Source of the DNA: Compostimonas suwonensis
GTDB taxonomy: Bacteria; Actinomycetota; Actinomycetes; Actinomycetales; Microbacteriaceae
Assembly: GCF_002797855.1 (NCBI RefSeq)
Contig: NZ_PGFB01000001.1
Span: forward strand, 248,001-312,000
DNA: 64,000 bases
Direction: 5' to 3'
This document shows, piece by piece, positions 17,918-27,477 of the stretch; the stretch's first letter is position 1; each line of letters starts with the position of its first letter. The notes under the pieces were generated by a model, which saw nothing but the letters and a program-made list of their open reading frames with translations, did not search any database and was not told the DNA's origin. Position numbers and translations under genes: made by a program.

Positions 17918-18418
17918 ATGGCACCACGTGCGAGCGGCACGATCGTTCAGATCGGGGGCAGCCGCACCCTCGTCTACGAGCGGCGGTTCGCGGTCGACGC
18001 ACAAGTCCTCTGGGCGTGGACGACCGAGTCGCAGAAGCTCGGCCGTTGGATCGGCACGTGGTCGGGCGACCCGGCGAGCGGGAGCGTGAGCTTCCTGATG
18101 ACCGCGGAGGGCGCGACCGATCCGGAGCCCGTCGCGGTGCTCGTGTGCGAGCCGCCCACACGCCTCACCGTCGAGTTCGCTCAGCCGGGCGGGGGCGTCT
18201 GGCACCTCGAGCTCGCGATCGGCGCGACCACGGAGGCGGGGAGCATCCTGACCTTCACGCATGTGCTCCAGCCGGCGGATGACGCGGGCGACATCGGCCC
18301 CGGATGGGACTACTACCTCGACCGCCTCTACGCCGCCACCGCCGGGGTCGAGCCCGAGCCCTGGGAGGCCTACTACCCGGCGCTCGCGAGCGCCTACCGC
18401 GAGGCATCCCTCGACTGA
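17918..18418 (+). CDS. SRPBCC (AHSA1-like) domain protein
   Basis: 166 residues of the START/SRPBCC ligand-binding fold: an opening strand TLVYERRFAVDAQVLWAWTT, then KLGRWIGTWSGDPASGSV, and a C-terminal helix beginning GPGWDYYLDRLYAA. Such proteins bind small hydrophobic ligands or assist toxin/antibiotic cyclisation; no partner is visible. ATG 17918 is chosen for GGAGG at 17906-17910. A longer frame upstream lacks a start with a ribosome site. It converges with the next gene across a hairpin at 18484. Confidence 0.78.
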   Translation: MAPRASGTIVQIGGSRTLVYERRFAVDAQVLWAWTTESQKLGRWIGTWSGDPASGSVSFLMTAEGATDPEPVAVLVCEPPTRLTVEFAQPGGGVWHLELAIGATTEAGSILTFTHVLQPADDAGDIGPGWDYYLDRLYAATAGVEPEPWEAYYPALASAYREASLD

Positions 18419-18483
18419 TCCCGAGCGGATCGTCGACGAGCTCGGAGCCCGCCGCGCGGCGGATCGCGGTCGGAGGGTCGGAG

Positions 18484-18510
18484 GGCCCGGCGGCGAGAAG
18501 ACGCCGGGCC
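18484..18510. terminator. GC-rich hairpin between convergent genes
   Basis: GGCCCGGCG and CGCCGGGCC enclose a 9-nt loop. Positioned between the convergent SRPBCC and membrane protein genes, it could stop both transcripts. Confidence 0.6.
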
Positions 18511-18556
18511 GAGACGACGCCGCGCTGAGACGGCACTGCGCCGAGAAGACGTGCGC

Positions 18557-18925
18557 TTAGAAGACGTAGAGCCGGCCGAGCACGACGATCACGACGACGA
18601 AGAGCGCGATGATGCCGGCGGCGATGCCGAGGCCCTTGCCGCGCAGGCTCGCGATGCCGAAGCCGACGAGGAACGGGAGTGCGAGAAGCAGGATCGTCAC
18701 GGCCCACCAGAAGAGCGAGTAGCCCAGCTGGGTGTCGTCGGCCAGACGGCCCGCGAACAGCTGCTGCGTGTTGGGGTTCGTCGCGAAAGCGAAGGCCGCG
18801 GAGAGCGGCACCGACACGATGGTGAGGGTGATGACACCCGCGAAGACACCCCACCACCCCGAACCGGCGTGCGGGATGTGTTCGACCTCTTCGCGGTGCG
18901 GACCTTGTCTGCTCTTCGTGCTCAT
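18557..18925 (-). CDS. Small membrane protein
   Basis: 122 residues. A short charged N-terminus (STKSRQGPHREEVEHI) is followed by four hydrophobic segments (about 25-45, 67-85, 88-104, 103-120). No family is recognised. ATG 18925 is chosen over an open extension because a TAAGGT box lies 7 nt before it on the minus strand, consistent with a leaderless start. Confidence 0.7.
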   Translation of the reverse strand: MSTKSRQGPHREEVEHIPHAGSGWWGVFAGVITLTIVSVPLSAAFAFATNPNTQQLFAGRLADDTQLGYSLFWWAVTILLLALPFLVGFGIASLRGKGLGIAAGIIALFVVVIVVLGRLYVF

Positions 18926-19016
18926 GGTCACGACCTTAGTGGAAACAGGAGGCGCGTCGGTGGCACCCCGTGACGCCCGTCGGGGTGACGAGAAACGACG
19001 GCCCTGTGGAGGGCGG

Positions 19017-20006
19017 TTAGTGGCCCCGGTGGTCTTGGATCGTCGCCCGGGGGCCGCGACGCGGCGCGGTGAACCCGCCCGCATAGATGAGACGGATGAC
19101 GCGCTGCCGCTGCCCCTGCCACGGGGCGAGCAGCTCGAGCATCCCGTCGTCGTCGACCGCACTGCCGATGAGGGCGTGGCCGACATCCGCGGCGAGGTGG
19201 TAGTCGCCCACACTCACCGAGTCGGGGTCGCCGAGTGCGCGCTGCAGGGCCTCGGCGGCCGTCCACGCTCCGACGCCCGGAACGCTCGTGAGCCTGGTCG
19301 CCGCCTCGCGCAGGCCCTCCGCATCGCTCGGCAGGGCGCACACCCGCTCGAGCGAGTGCCCGACGAGCGCGGCCGTCAGCACGGCCTGCGAGCGGCGGGG
19401 GTCGACCCCCGCACGGTGCCACTCCCACGAGGGGATGCGCCGCCATGCCTCGACGGAGGGGAACACCCGCATGCCCGACGGCGCGGGGCCCGGGGCGGCC
19501 GTGCCGTGCTTGGCCACGAGCCGTCGCCACGAGCGGTAGGCCTCGATGCTCGTGACCTTCTGCTCGATGATCGCGGGGGCGAGCGACTCGAACACCCGAT
19601 CGGTGCGAGCGAGCCGCAGGCCCGCCGAACGATGCAGGGCGTCGCGCAGAAGAGGATGAGCCGAGACGTCGAGCGAGCTCCAGTCGTCGTCGGAGCCGAG
19701 AAGACGCGGCACGGCGTCGAGCATCCACTCGGCGCCGTCGCCCCAGGCGCGCGCGGCGATCGCCCCGTCGCTCAGGGTGCGCAGGTGCAACGTCGCCGCA
19801 CCGATCGGCGTGAGCGCCGTGCGCCAGAATCCGGTGTCGTTCCACACCGTGGTCGGGTCGTAGGGCCCGCGGCCGAGCGACCGCAGGGTGAGCCGCAGCG
19901 ACACCGGATGCCGCGGACGGTACACGCTCTCACGAGCGGCCGCCTCGTGCGGTCTGGCTCTCAACGCGACATCCATGCCGGGAAGACTACGTGACCGCGC
20001 CGACAT
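19017..20006 (-). CDS. AlkA-like DNA-3-methyladenine glycosylase
   Basis: 329-residue base-excision repair glycosylase. The C-terminal half carries the helix-hairpin-helix and GPD-type loop (LTSVPGVGAWTAAEALQRAL, then the catalytic Asp region SVGDYHLAADVG). The region IIEQKVTSIEAYRSWRRLVA is the conserved helix preceding it, and the N-terminal part is the AlkA-type beta domain. It would remove alkylated purines from DNA. ATG 20006 has an excellent AGGAGA ribosome site. A family-1 palindrome begins only 14 nt upstream of this start, so it falls in the 5' leader or promoter. Confidence 0.85.
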   Translation of the reverse strand: MSARSRSLPGMDVALRARPHEAAARESVYRPRHPVSLRLTLRSLGRGPYDPTTVWNDTGFWRTALTPIGAATLHLRTLSDGAIAARAWGDGAEWMLDAVPRLLGSDDDWSSLDVSAHPLLRDALHRSAGLRLARTDRVFESLAPAIIEQKVTSIEAYRSWRRLVAKHGTAAPGPAPSGMRVFPSVEAWRRIPSWEWHRAGVDPRRSQAVLTAALVGHSLERVCALPSDAEGLREAATRLTSVPGVGAWTAAEALQRALGDPDSVSVGDYHLAADVGHALIGSAVDDDGMLELLAPWQGQRQRVIRLIYAGGFTAPRRGPRATIQDHRGH

Positions 20007-20019
20007 CCCTTCTCCTCCC

Positions 20020-20104
20020 ACTTAAAACGACGGAACAATTGCCGAATTCTCACCGTTTCGGCTGCCGGATGCCCCGTTTTCGGCCGAAAATCCGTCGTTG
20101 TGAG
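20020..20104. repeat. Family-1 palindromic element, diverged copy in a divergent promoter region
   Basis: Left arm ACTTAAAACGACGGA, right arm TCCGTCGTTGTGAGA. The core contains GTTTTCGGCCGAAAA. Unlike most copies it lies between two divergent gene starts (19017-20006 on - and 20236 on +), so it cannot simply be a terminator. Confidence 0.85.
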
Positions 20105-20235
20105 AGGAGGCATGAGAGGACGTGTCAGAGCACGGGCGAGGGAGCCGGGCAAGCTGGGCACGCGGTGGGAGTTCGAGCCGCTCGGCCGCCGGAAGCGTAG
20201 CGTCGAAGACACGCATGGCCGAAGGGAGAGCGACG

Positions 20236-20466
20236 ATGAGCGCTGGAGACCAGACCGAACCCGTGCAAGACGGAAGCGGGGATGCGACGCAGATGGAACG
20301 GATCCGCGGGCTGCTCGTGCAGGTGACCGCCGACATGGCGGGGCACAGCGACGAACAGTTTCTCGACGAGCTCCGGCGCCGCCTCGACGACACGGGCATC
20401 GAGGTGAGCGACCAGACGCTCGGCGTGCTGCTGGAGGCCGCCCGCGGCAGCTCAAGCGCCCCCTAG
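20236..20466 (+). CDS. Small acidic hypothetical protein
   Basis: 76 residues, no membrane segment. The body DEQFLDELRRRLDDTGIEVS is amphipathic helix followed by a strand, with a short polar N-terminus. No family is recognised. ATG 20236 follows GGGAGAGCGACG. It converges with ligD, ending 38 nt from the ligD stop. Confidence 0.6.
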   Translation: MSAGDQTEPVQDGSGDATQMERIRGLLVQVTADMAGHSDEQFLDELRRRLDDTGIEVSDQTLGVLLEAARGSSSAP

Positions 20467-20503
20467 GCCCCTCCGCAGAGACGAGATGGCAGGATGCCGC
20501 AGC

Positions 20504-23188
20504 TCAGGCACCCTGCGTCCACGCCGTCTCGGCGCGTACCTCGTCGGGGGTCTTGTCGGGGCGCCAGCCGCGCCAGGAGGGCTGGCGGAGGCGGCGGGTG
20601 TCCGTCCACTCGGCGAACTCGACCTCCCCGACGAGCTTCGGGGTCACCCAATGCGCGTCGGCCGCGTCGAGAGCGGGCACGTCGTCGAAGGGCGAGGTCT
20701 TGCGCGCGAGCGAGGCCAGGCGCTCGGTGATCCTCTGCACCTCGCGATCGCTGAAGCCCGTGCCCACGCGCCCGACATAGCGCAGCGAGCCGTTCTCCGG
20801 CAGGCCGAGCAGCAGCGAGCCCACCTGCCCTCCACGACGGCCCTTGCCCGGCCGCCATCCACCGATCACGACCTCCTGGGTGCGGTGGTGCTTGATCTTG
20901 ATCCATGCTCGTGAGCGTCGACCGACCGAGTAGCCGCTGTCGCGCCGCTTGGCCATGACGCCCTCGAGCCCGAGCGCCCTGCTGCTCTCGATCGCGTCGG
21001 CGAGGTCGCCCGTGAACGAAGGAGGAAAATGCACAACGCCGCCCGACAGTCCCGCCATGATCTCGCCGAGCACGGCCCGCCGCTCCTCGTACTCGCGCGA
21101 CACGAGCGACTCGCCGTCGCGGCTCAGCACGTCGAAGACCATGTACGAGACGGGCGTCTTCGCGCGTGCCGCCTCGATGTCGCGGGCCTTCACGAGGCCC
21201 ATCCGCGGCTGCAGCAGACCGAACCGCGGCCGGCCACGACGATCGAGCGCCACGATCTCGCCGTCGAGCAGCAGCTTGCCTGCGTCGGAGCCCGCGTCCG
21301 CGCCCGCGCCCGCGCTTCCGCTCGCGGCGAGCGCCTCGACGACCTCGGGGTAGGCCCCCGAGACGTCGTTCGCGTTGCGCGTGAAGAGGCGCACGCGGTT
21401 CCCGTCGACCTCCGCGAGCGCCCGGATGCCGTCCCACTTCATCTCGAAGGCGTAGTCGTGCTCGTCGTCGATGTCGTCCTCGCTCCCGAGCGTCGCGAGC
21501 ATGGGCTTGGGGCGGGGCACCGAGCGGGTGCGCGTGAGGCGCCCCGAGACGAGCTCGGATGCCGCGGCAGCACCCGTCCCGCCCTCCGCCCCCTTCGCGA
21601 CCCGCCCGCCTCCCGCGCCGGCGCTCCTCCCCCTGCCCTTGGCCGTGCCGGCGCCCGTCGACACCTCACCCGGCTGCTCCTGCATGAGGTGGATGAGCCA
21701 CTGCTTGCCGTCATCGCCTTTGCCCGTGTGGATGAGGGCGAACTTCCGCGGCTCCCCGCCGAGGCCGCCCGAGGGCTGGCCGTGGAGGGTCGCGATGACC
21801 TCCTTGCCCTCGCGCCACTTCTCGAGGTCGAACGTTCCCGTGTCCCAGATCTCCACCGTGCCGGCGCCGTACTCTCCGCGCGGGATCGTGCCCTCGAAGC
21901 CTCCGTAGTCGAGCGGGTGGTCCTCGGTCTGCACGGCGAGGTGGTTCTTCGCGGGGTCGTCGGGCGGCCCCTTGGGCAGAGCCCACGACACGAGCACCCC
22001 GTCGCGCTCGAGCCGGAAGTCGTAGTGCAGAGCGCGGGCGTCGTGCCGCTGGATCACGAACGAGCTGCCGTGCGACGCCCGGGGCGAGCCATCCGGAACC
22101 GAGCCGCTCGCCGGGGCCTCGGGAACCGGCTCGGGCGTCTTCGAGGCGTCGCGCTTCGAGCGGTAGACCGCGAGCCGGTCGTGCCCCGCCGATCCCGCGC
22201 TCCCCGACTCGGCGCCGCCATGCCCGCCCTCCGAGTCGCGGCCGCCTCCGCGAGCCGTGCGGCCGTGGTCGCCGATGCCGCTCTCGTCGGCGACACCAGA
22301 CTCCGCCTCGGCGAGCGGGTCCGCCCTCTTCTTCATCCGCTCGAGCACCTCGTCGAGCTCGAGCTGCCGCAGGCTCGTCGACGAGAGCTCCCGCCAGGTG
22401 CGCGGCACCGCGACCGTCGGGCGCGCCCGCCCCCGCAGCGAGTACGGGCACACGGTCGTCTTCGCGGCGCTGTTCTGGCTCCAGTCGACGAGCACCTTGC
22501 CGCTGCGCAGGGACTTCTTCATGTCGCTCACGGCGAGATCGGGGTGGTCGGCCTCGATCGCGCGCGCCAGCTCGTGCGCGACCTCGGAGACCTCGTCGGA
22601 GGTCTGCGTGCCGTCGAGCACCGCGTAGAGGTGGATGCCCTTGCTGCCGCTCGTCACGGGCACCGGATCGAGCCCCATGTCGCGAAGGATCTCGCGGGCG
22701 AGCTTGGCGACCTCCACACAGTGGGCGAGACCGGCGCCCTCCCCCGGGTCGAGGTCGATCACCAGTCGGTCGGGGTTCTTCGGGCGGCCCTGCGCGTCGA
22801 CCCTCCACTGCGGAACGTGCACCTCGAGGGCGGCGATCTGCGCGAGCCAGACGAGCGTCGCCTCGTTGTTGACGAGCGGATAGTCGTTGCTGTGATCGCT
22901 GTGCTGGATCGTGACCCGGTTGACCCACTCCGGCGTCGAGTCGTCGAGGTTCTTCTGGAAGAAGACCTGCCCCGGATCATCCGCTGTGCCGACCCCGTGC
23001 ACCCAGCGTTTGCGGGTGGCCGGCCGATTGCGGGCGTGCGGGATGAGGAAGGGGGCGATCGCCGAGTAGTAGGCGATGACCTCGGCCTTCGTCGTGCCGG
23101 TCTCCGGGTAGAGCACCTTGTCGAGATTGGTCAGCGTGAGCCTGTGGCCGCCGATCGTGACGGCCTGGCCTTTTCCCGTGTCAGCCAT
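20504..23188 (-). CDS. ligD: Multidomain ATP-dependent DNA ligase LigD
   Basis: 894-residue end-joining ligase with the order polymerase, phosphoesterase, ligase, as in mycobacteria. The N-terminal primase-like polymerase domain spans about 10-290 (VIDLDPGEG metal motif, GSKGIHLYA). The phosphoesterase domain spans about 360-520 (RHDARALHYDFRLERDGVLV, PRGEYGAGTVEIWD). The ligase domain begins near 570 with EMKWDGIR, giving Lys584 as the AMP-accepting residue, and ends with an OB fold. It is divergent from ku with a gap of about 70 bp, the usual NHEJ pair. Start: ATG 23188 is preferred; an in-frame GTG at 23215 is possible. Confidence 0.96.
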   Translation of the reverse strand: MADTGKGQAVTIGGHRLTLTNLDKVLYPETGTTKAEVIAYYSAIAPFLIPHARNRPATRKRWVHGVGTADDPGQVFFQKNLDDSTPEWVNRVTIQHSDHSNDYPLVNNEATLVWLAQIAALEVHVPQWRVDAQGRPKNPDRLVIDLDPGEGAGLAHCVEVAKLAREILRDMGLDPVPVTSGSKGIHLYAVLDGTQTSDEVSEVAHELARAIEADHPDLAVSDMKKSLRSGKVLVDWSQNSAAKTTVCPYSLRGRARPTVAVPRTWRELSSTSLRQLELDEVLERMKKRADPLAEAESGVADESGIGDHGRTARGGGRDSEGGHGGAESGSAGSAGHDRLAVYRSKRDASKTPEPVPEAPASGSVPDGSPRASHGSSFVIQRHDARALHYDFRLERDGVLVSWALPKGPPDDPAKNHLAVQTEDHPLDYGGFEGTIPRGEYGAGTVEIWDTGTFDLEKWREGKEVIATLHGQPSGGLGGEPRKFALIHTGKGDDGKQWLIHLMQEQPGEVSTGAGTAKGRGRSAGAGGGRVAKGAEGGTGAAAASELVSGRLTRTRSVPRPKPMLATLGSEDDIDDEHDYAFEMKWDGIRALAEVDGNRVRLFTRNANDVSGAYPEVVEALAASGSAGAGADAGSDAGKLLLDGEIVALDRRGRPRFGLLQPRMGLVKARDIEAARAKTPVSYMVFDVLSRDGESLVSREYEERRAVLGEIMAGLSGGVVHFPPSFTGDLADAIESSRALGLEGVMAKRRDSGYSVGRRSRAWIKIKHHRTQEVVIGGWRPGKGRRGGQVGSLLLGLPENGSLRYVGRVGTGFSDREVQRITERLASLARKTSPFDDVPALDAADAHWVTPKLVGEVEFAEWTDTRRLRQPSWRGWRPDKTPDEVRAETAWTQGA

Positions 23189-23256
23189 GGCTACATCCAA
23201 CCCGGCTCCTCGCACAATGGCTACCCCTTGCGCGAGCGCGGGTGTGTAATGTTCCC

Positions 23257-24096
23257 ATGAGAGCCATCTGGAAGGGCGACATCACCTTCGGTCTCGTCAA
23301 CGTGCCGGTCAAGGTGTACAGCGCCACGGAGGACCACGACATCAGCCTGCACCAGGTGCACGACAAAGACGGCGGGCGCATCCGCTATCAACGGCGCTGC
23401 GAGGTGTGCGGCAAGGTCATCGAGTACGAGCACATCGCCAAGGCCTATGACGACGGCGACCGCACGGTCGTGCTCACCGACGAGGATCTCGCCTCGCTGC
23501 CCGAGGAGCGCAGCCGCGAGATCGAGGTCGTCGAGTTCGTGCCCAGCGACCAGCTCGACCCCATCATGTTCGATCGCAGCTACTTCCTCGAGCCGGACTC
23601 GACGTCGCCGAAGGCCTACGTGCTGCTGCGGCGCACCCTCGAGCAGAGCGACCGCACCGCCATCGTGCACTTCGCCCTGCGCCAGAAGACCCGGCTCGGA
23701 GCCCTGCGGGTGCGCGGCGACGTGCTCATGCTCCAATCGCTCCTGTGGGACGACGAGGTGCGCGAAGCCGACTTCCCCGCGCTCGACGTGGCCGTGCGGA
23801 TCGCCGCGAACGAGCTCGAGATGGCCTCTTCGCTCGTCGACTCCTTCGCCACCGACTTCTCTCCGCAGAAGTTCACCGACAACTACCAGGAGGAGCTGCG
23901 CACCCTCATCGAGGCGAAGCTCGAACAGGGCGACGCCCTCGACACCGAGGCGACCTTCGGCAAGGCCGACGACGAGGAGAGGAGCGGCGAGGTCATCGAC
24001 CTCATGGAGGCCCTGCGGCGCAGCGTCGAGAAGAGCCGGGCGAAGCCGAAGGGAAAGAGCGCGGCGTCCGCGAGCTCGAAGAAGAAGACCTCGTAG
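23257..24096 (+). CDS. ku: Ku end-binding protein
   Basis: 279 residues, the normal length of bacterial Ku. It begins MRAIWKGDITFGLVNVPVKV and contains the Ku core: CEVCGKVIEYEHIAKAYD, FALRQKTRLGALRVRGDVL. The C-terminus is Lys/Ser-rich (KSRAKPKGKSAASASSKKKT), a tail known in the family to support DNA binding and LigD recruitment. It forms the ring that binds broken ends and recruits LigD, encoded on the opposite strand immediately upstream. ATG 23257 is chosen; a TAATGT box lies 4 nt upstream, suggesting a very short or absent leader. Confidence 0.96.
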   Translation: MRAIWKGDITFGLVNVPVKVYSATEDHDISLHQVHDKDGGRIRYQRRCEVCGKVIEYEHIAKAYDDGDRTVVLTDEDLASLPEERSREIEVVEFVPSDQLDPIMFDRSYFLEPDSTSPKAYVLLRRTLEQSDRTAIVHFALRQKTRLGALRVRGDVLMLQSLLWDDEVREADFPALDVAVRIAANELEMASSLVDSFATDFSPQKFTDNYQEELRTLIEAKLEQGDALDTEATFGKADDEERSGEVIDLMEALRRSVEKSRAKPKGKSAASASSKKKTS

Positions 24097-24138
24097 AGCG
24101 TCTTCCGTGATGTCGGTGCGTCACGATACCCTCGGCGC

Positions 24139-25527
24139 ATGACCGACTTCGCCGACGCCTCCCGCTCGATCGACACCATCGAAGAACTCCAGAACGCCGT
24201 CGACGGCGTCGTCTACCTCCGCGGAGAAGACGGCATCGTCGAGGAGGTCGCTGGATTCAACACGGCCATCGTCAACGACCCGTCCATCGTGGTGGGCGCG
24301 GCATCCGAGGCCGACGTGCAGGCTGCGGTGCAGTACGCCGCCGTGAACTCGCTGCCCGTGCGCATCCTCTCGACAGGGCACGGCACCGAGACGCCCATCG
24401 TCAACGGCCTCCTCATCACGACGAAGCGGCTCGACACCGTGACGATCGACCCCGCCGCCCGTCTCGCGACGATCGGCGCCGGGGCCCAGTGGGGGGCGGT
24501 CGTCGCGGCCGCCGCCGAACACGGCCTCGCCCCGCTCACCGGGGCCGCGAGCACGGTCGGCGTCGCCGGCTACACCCTCGGCGGAGGCATCGGCCCGCTC
24601 TCGCGCACCTTCGGCTTCACGGCCGACTGGGTGCGCGGATTCCGCCTGGTCACCGCGTCGGGCACGGTCGCCCGCATCTCCGCCGACGAGAGCCCCGAGC
24701 TGTTCTGGGCCCTGCGCGGCGGCAAGGGCGGTTTCGGCGTCGTCACCGAGATCACGCTCGAGCTCATCCCGCTCGAGACGATCTACGGCGGCAGCCTCTT
24801 CTTCGCGGTCGACGACATCGAGACGGTTCTGCGCTCATGGCTCGACTGGACGCAGACCATCCCCGACTCGATCACGACCTCCGCCGCCATCATGCGGATG
24901 CCGCCGCTCGACGTCGTTCCCGAGCCCCTCCGGGGCCGCACGCTCCTCACCGTGCGCTACGCCTTCGTCGGCGACGCGGAGGAGGGCGCCCGCCTGCTCG
25001 AGCCGATCCGCTCGGCCGCGCCCGTCTACCTCGACTTCGTCGCAGAGATGCCGGCAGCCGCGATCGCCACGATCCACAACGATCCCGGTGCACCCGGCCC
25101 CGGCTGGACCCGTGGCTACACCCTCGGCGAGATCGATCAGGATTTCCTCTCGACCCTGCTCGCGATCGGGGGCCCGGCCGCCGACATCCCCATCATCATG
25201 GTCGAGCTGCGCAAACTCGGCGGCGCGATGGCGCGCGAGCCGCAGAACGGCGGGGCCGTCGCCGGTCGCACGGCCGGCTTCACGCTCTTCGTCGTCGGCG
25301 TGCCCGACCCGGGTCTCTTCGAGACCGTGCTGCCCGCCGTCGCCGGCGGCATCGCGGAGGCCGTCGCCGGCTGGATGTCGGCGGATCCGATCACCAACTT
25401 CGCCGGGAGCATCACGAGCGAGCAGCAGCTCGACTCCCTGTGGCCGGCGGAGATGTCGGAGCGGCTCGCGGCCGATCGGCGCGCCTCCGATCCCGCGGGC
25501 ATGTTCACGCTCATCGCGAGCGCCTGA
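24139..25527 (+). CDS. FAD-linked oxidase, berberine-bridge type
   Basis: 462 residues. The FAD-binding PCMH domain occupies about 40-220: ILSTGHGTETP (usually the His-flavin loop), VGVAGYTLGGGIGPLSRTFG and GGKGGFGVVTEITLELIP are standard motifs. The substrate domain with a C-terminal berberine-bridge-like segment follows. The Cys of bicovalent members is not evident near GGGIGPLSR, and the first flavin loop reads GHGTE, so covalent attachment is uncertain. The substrate is unknown. It is leaderless by pattern: TACCCT (24127-24132), 6 nt, ATG. Confidence 0.85.
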   Translation: MTDFADASRSIDTIEELQNAVDGVVYLRGEDGIVEEVAGFNTAIVNDPSIVVGAASEADVQAAVQYAAVNSLPVRILSTGHGTETPIVNGLLITTKRLDTVTIDPAARLATIGAGAQWGAVVAAAAEHGLAPLTGAASTVGVAGYTLGGGIGPLSRTFGFTADWVRGFRLVTASGTVARISADESPELFWALRGGKGGFGVVTEITLELIPLETIYGGSLFFAVDDIETVLRSWLDWTQTIPDSITTSAAIMRMPPLDVVPEPLRGRTLLTVRYAFVGDAEEGARLLEPIRSAAPVYLDFVAEMPAAAIATIHNDPGAPGPGWTRGYTLGEIDQDFLSTLLAIGGPAADIPIIMVELRKLGGAMAREPQNGGAVAGRTAGFTLFVVGVPDPGLFETVLPAVAGGIAEAVAGWMSADPITNFAGSITSEQQLDSLWPAEMSERLAADRRASDPAGMFTLIASA

Positions 25528-25636
25528 GCTCAGCAGGGCAGGGTCGGCCTCCCGCGACAGGAATCGCTCCGCCCGGCGATGCCACGCCCGTCGATGCCGG
25601 GGCCGTCGATGCCACGGCGGACGGCGACTACGGCGA

Positions 25637-26185
25637 CTACGACCAGACGCTCGGGGCGGCCGCGCGCGTCGGGGGCAGAGCGGCATCCTTGCCCCACTGC
25701 AGAAGCCACTCGGGAACGGTGACCGAGGCCGGCACGGGCCCCACGGCGCCGAGCAGCTCCTCGAGCGTGACGACGCCACCCGAACGCTTCAGGAAGCGCC
25801 CGCGGATGTAGGCCTGCGCGTAGATCTCACCGTTGCGCACACAACGCTGCTCGACGTAGACGGCCTTGTCGTCGAAGCCGAGGATGCGCGACTCGACGGT
25901 GAACCTCTGCCAGAGCGTGAGCGACTTGCGGAAGCTGATCGTCTCCGACACGACGACCGGATACCAGCCGCGCTTCTGGAAGATCGCCCAGGTGCCGTTG
26001 CGGCGCAGCATGTCGAACCGCCCGATGTCGAGGATCGACAGGTAGACGCCGTTGTTCATGTGCCGGAAGATGTCCTGATCGGTCGGCAGCACCCGGAAGC
26101 TCGTGCGTGCGACGTCGTAGTGGCCGAGGCGCGGGCCCCGAGCGGAGAGCGCGACGTGGAGCATGGTTCGGAAGAAGAAATGCAC
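25637..26185 (-). CDS. Thioesterase-like hot-dog protein (THEM6-like)
   Basis: 182 residues with the 4-hydroxybenzoyl-CoA thioesterase fold: DQDIFRHMNNGVYLSILDIGR contains the HMNN motif of this family, followed by FRKSLTLWQRFTVESRILGF. It probably hydrolyses an acyl thioester; the substrate is unknown. The C-terminus is Ala/Pro-rich. The GTG start at 26185 is decided by a TAGCAT -10 box exactly 6 nt upstream on the minus strand; a later in-frame ATG lacks any such signal. It converges with the FAD oxidase across about 110 bp containing short GATGCC repeats. Confidence 0.82.
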   Translation of the reverse strand: MHFFFRTMLHVALSARGPRLGHYDVARTSFRVLPTDQDIFRHMNNGVYLSILDIGRFDMLRRNGTWAIFQKRGWYPVVVSETISFRKSLTLWQRFTVESRILGFDDKAVYVEQRCVRNGEIYAQAYIRGRFLKRSGGVVTLEELLGAVGPVPASVTVPEWLLQWGKDAALPPTRAAAPSVWS

Positions 26186-26265
26186 GCGGCAATGCTAGCC
26201 ACGGCACCATCCGGTCGCACGGCGCCTGTGCACCCCCGCACATCCGCCCGCCGCCGTGCCGCCCC

Positions 26266-26338
26266 GAATGCAGGAGAAACTACAGATTTCGCCCGACCCG
26301 ACCCGCAGGTACACCCGCTGACGCAGCGGCATCCTGCA
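26266..26338. repeat. Family-3 palindromic element, weak copy
   Basis: Left end CGAATGCAGGAG, right end GCATCCTGCAC, about 73 bp apart. The pairing is limited to about 10 bases. It occupies the gap between the tandem minus-strand thioesterase and LLM genes (26186-26432). Confidence 0.5.
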
Positions 26339-26432
26339 CGTGGGATGGCTGGATGGCGACGCCCGACCCGGATGCCGCGGCTCCACACCGCCGGCTCAGC
26401 CAAGCCCGCTCAGCCAAGCCCGCTCAGTCGCC

Positions 26433-27422
26433 TCAGCGGAGCGCCGGGATGACCTCGCGCTCGAAGAGCTCGATACCTGAGCGGTCGTAGGCCGCCTCGG
26501 GGAAGTAGAAGATGCCGTAGCCGAGGCCACGTTCCTTCATTGCGCTCAAGCGCTCGACGATCTGCTCGGGTGTGCCGACGGCGAGGGCCGTGTCCTTGCG
26601 ATACTCCCCCACGAATTCGTCGGTCTCGGCGCCGAGATAGGGGCGCACGCGATCCTCGAGCACACGCAGGCGATCCTCGACCTCGGCCTCCGTCGCGCCG
26701 ATGGTGACGTTGTAGCTGGCCGAGCGCACGATCGCCGAGAAGTCAGTTCCGAGGCGGTCGCAGTGCGCGCGCAGCATCTCGCTCTTGTGGGTGAAGCCCT
26801 CGGGCGATCCGTCGAAGTTCGTGTAGTCCGCGTACTGCGCGGCGATCCGCAGCGTGACCTTCTCTCCGCCGCCGGCGACCCAGAGCGGGATGCCGCCCTC
26901 CTGCAGCGGCAGCGGGCGCACGATCGCACCGTCTACCTGGTAGTGCTCGCCGTCGAGGGTCGCGGTGCCCGTCGTCCAGGCCTGCTTCATGATCTGCACG
27001 CCCTCGTCGAGGCGGGCGAGCCGCTCGCCGATGGGCGGGAAGCCGTAGCCGTAAGCGCGCCACTCGTGCTCGTACCAGCCGCCGCCGATGCCCATCTGCG
27101 CACGGCCGCCCGAGATGACGTCGACCGTCGCGGCGACCTTCGCGAGGTAGGCGGGGTTGCGGTAGCTCATGCACGTGCACATCTGGCCGAGGCGCACCCG
27201 GCTCGTGGATGCCGCGAAGGCCGCCATGAGCGTCCACGCCTCGTGCGTGGCCTCCTCGCTCGGGATCGGCCGGGTGTGGAAGTGGTCGTAGACCCAGATC
27301 GACTCCCACTCGCCGGCATCCGCGTGGGCGGCGATGCCGTGCATCGTGGCCCACTGCTCGGCCGGGTCGATCCCGACCAGATCGTGACGCCAGCCTTGGG
27401 GAATGAAGAGTCCGAATCGCAT
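26433..27422 (-). CDS. LLM-class, probably F420-dependent oxidoreductase
   Basis: 329 residues of the luciferase-like TIM barrel: MRFGLFIPQG at the N-terminus, VYDHFHTRPIPSEEATHEAW, VRLGQMCTCMSYRNPAYLAK and GRAQMGIGGGWYEHEWRAYG are all hallmarks. The last sequence is typical of the F420-dependent branch, so reduced F420 is the likely cofactor and the substrate is unknown. ATG 27422 has a TAGGCT box 6 nt upstream (leaderless pattern). No F420 biosynthesis gene is in the window. Confidence 0.88.
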   Translation of the reverse strand: MRFGLFIPQGWRHDLVGIDPAEQWATMHGIAAHADAGEWESIWVYDHFHTRPIPSEEATHEAWTLMAAFAASTSRVRLGQMCTCMSYRNPAYLAKVAATVDVISGGRAQMGIGGGWYEHEWRAYGYGFPPIGERLARLDEGVQIMKQAWTTGTATLDGEHYQVDGAIVRPLPLQEGGIPLWVAGGGEKVTLRIAAQYADYTNFDGSPEGFTHKSEMLRAHCDRLGTDFSAIVRSASYNVTIGATEAEVEDRLRVLEDRVRPYLGAETDEFVGEYRKDTALAVGTPEQIVERLSAMKERGLGYGIFYFPEAAYDRSGIELFEREVIPALR

Positions 27423-27477
27423 GCACTCAGCCTATTGGCCGCCGACGGAACGCATCCAGTCCCGTCGTTCGGCGCCA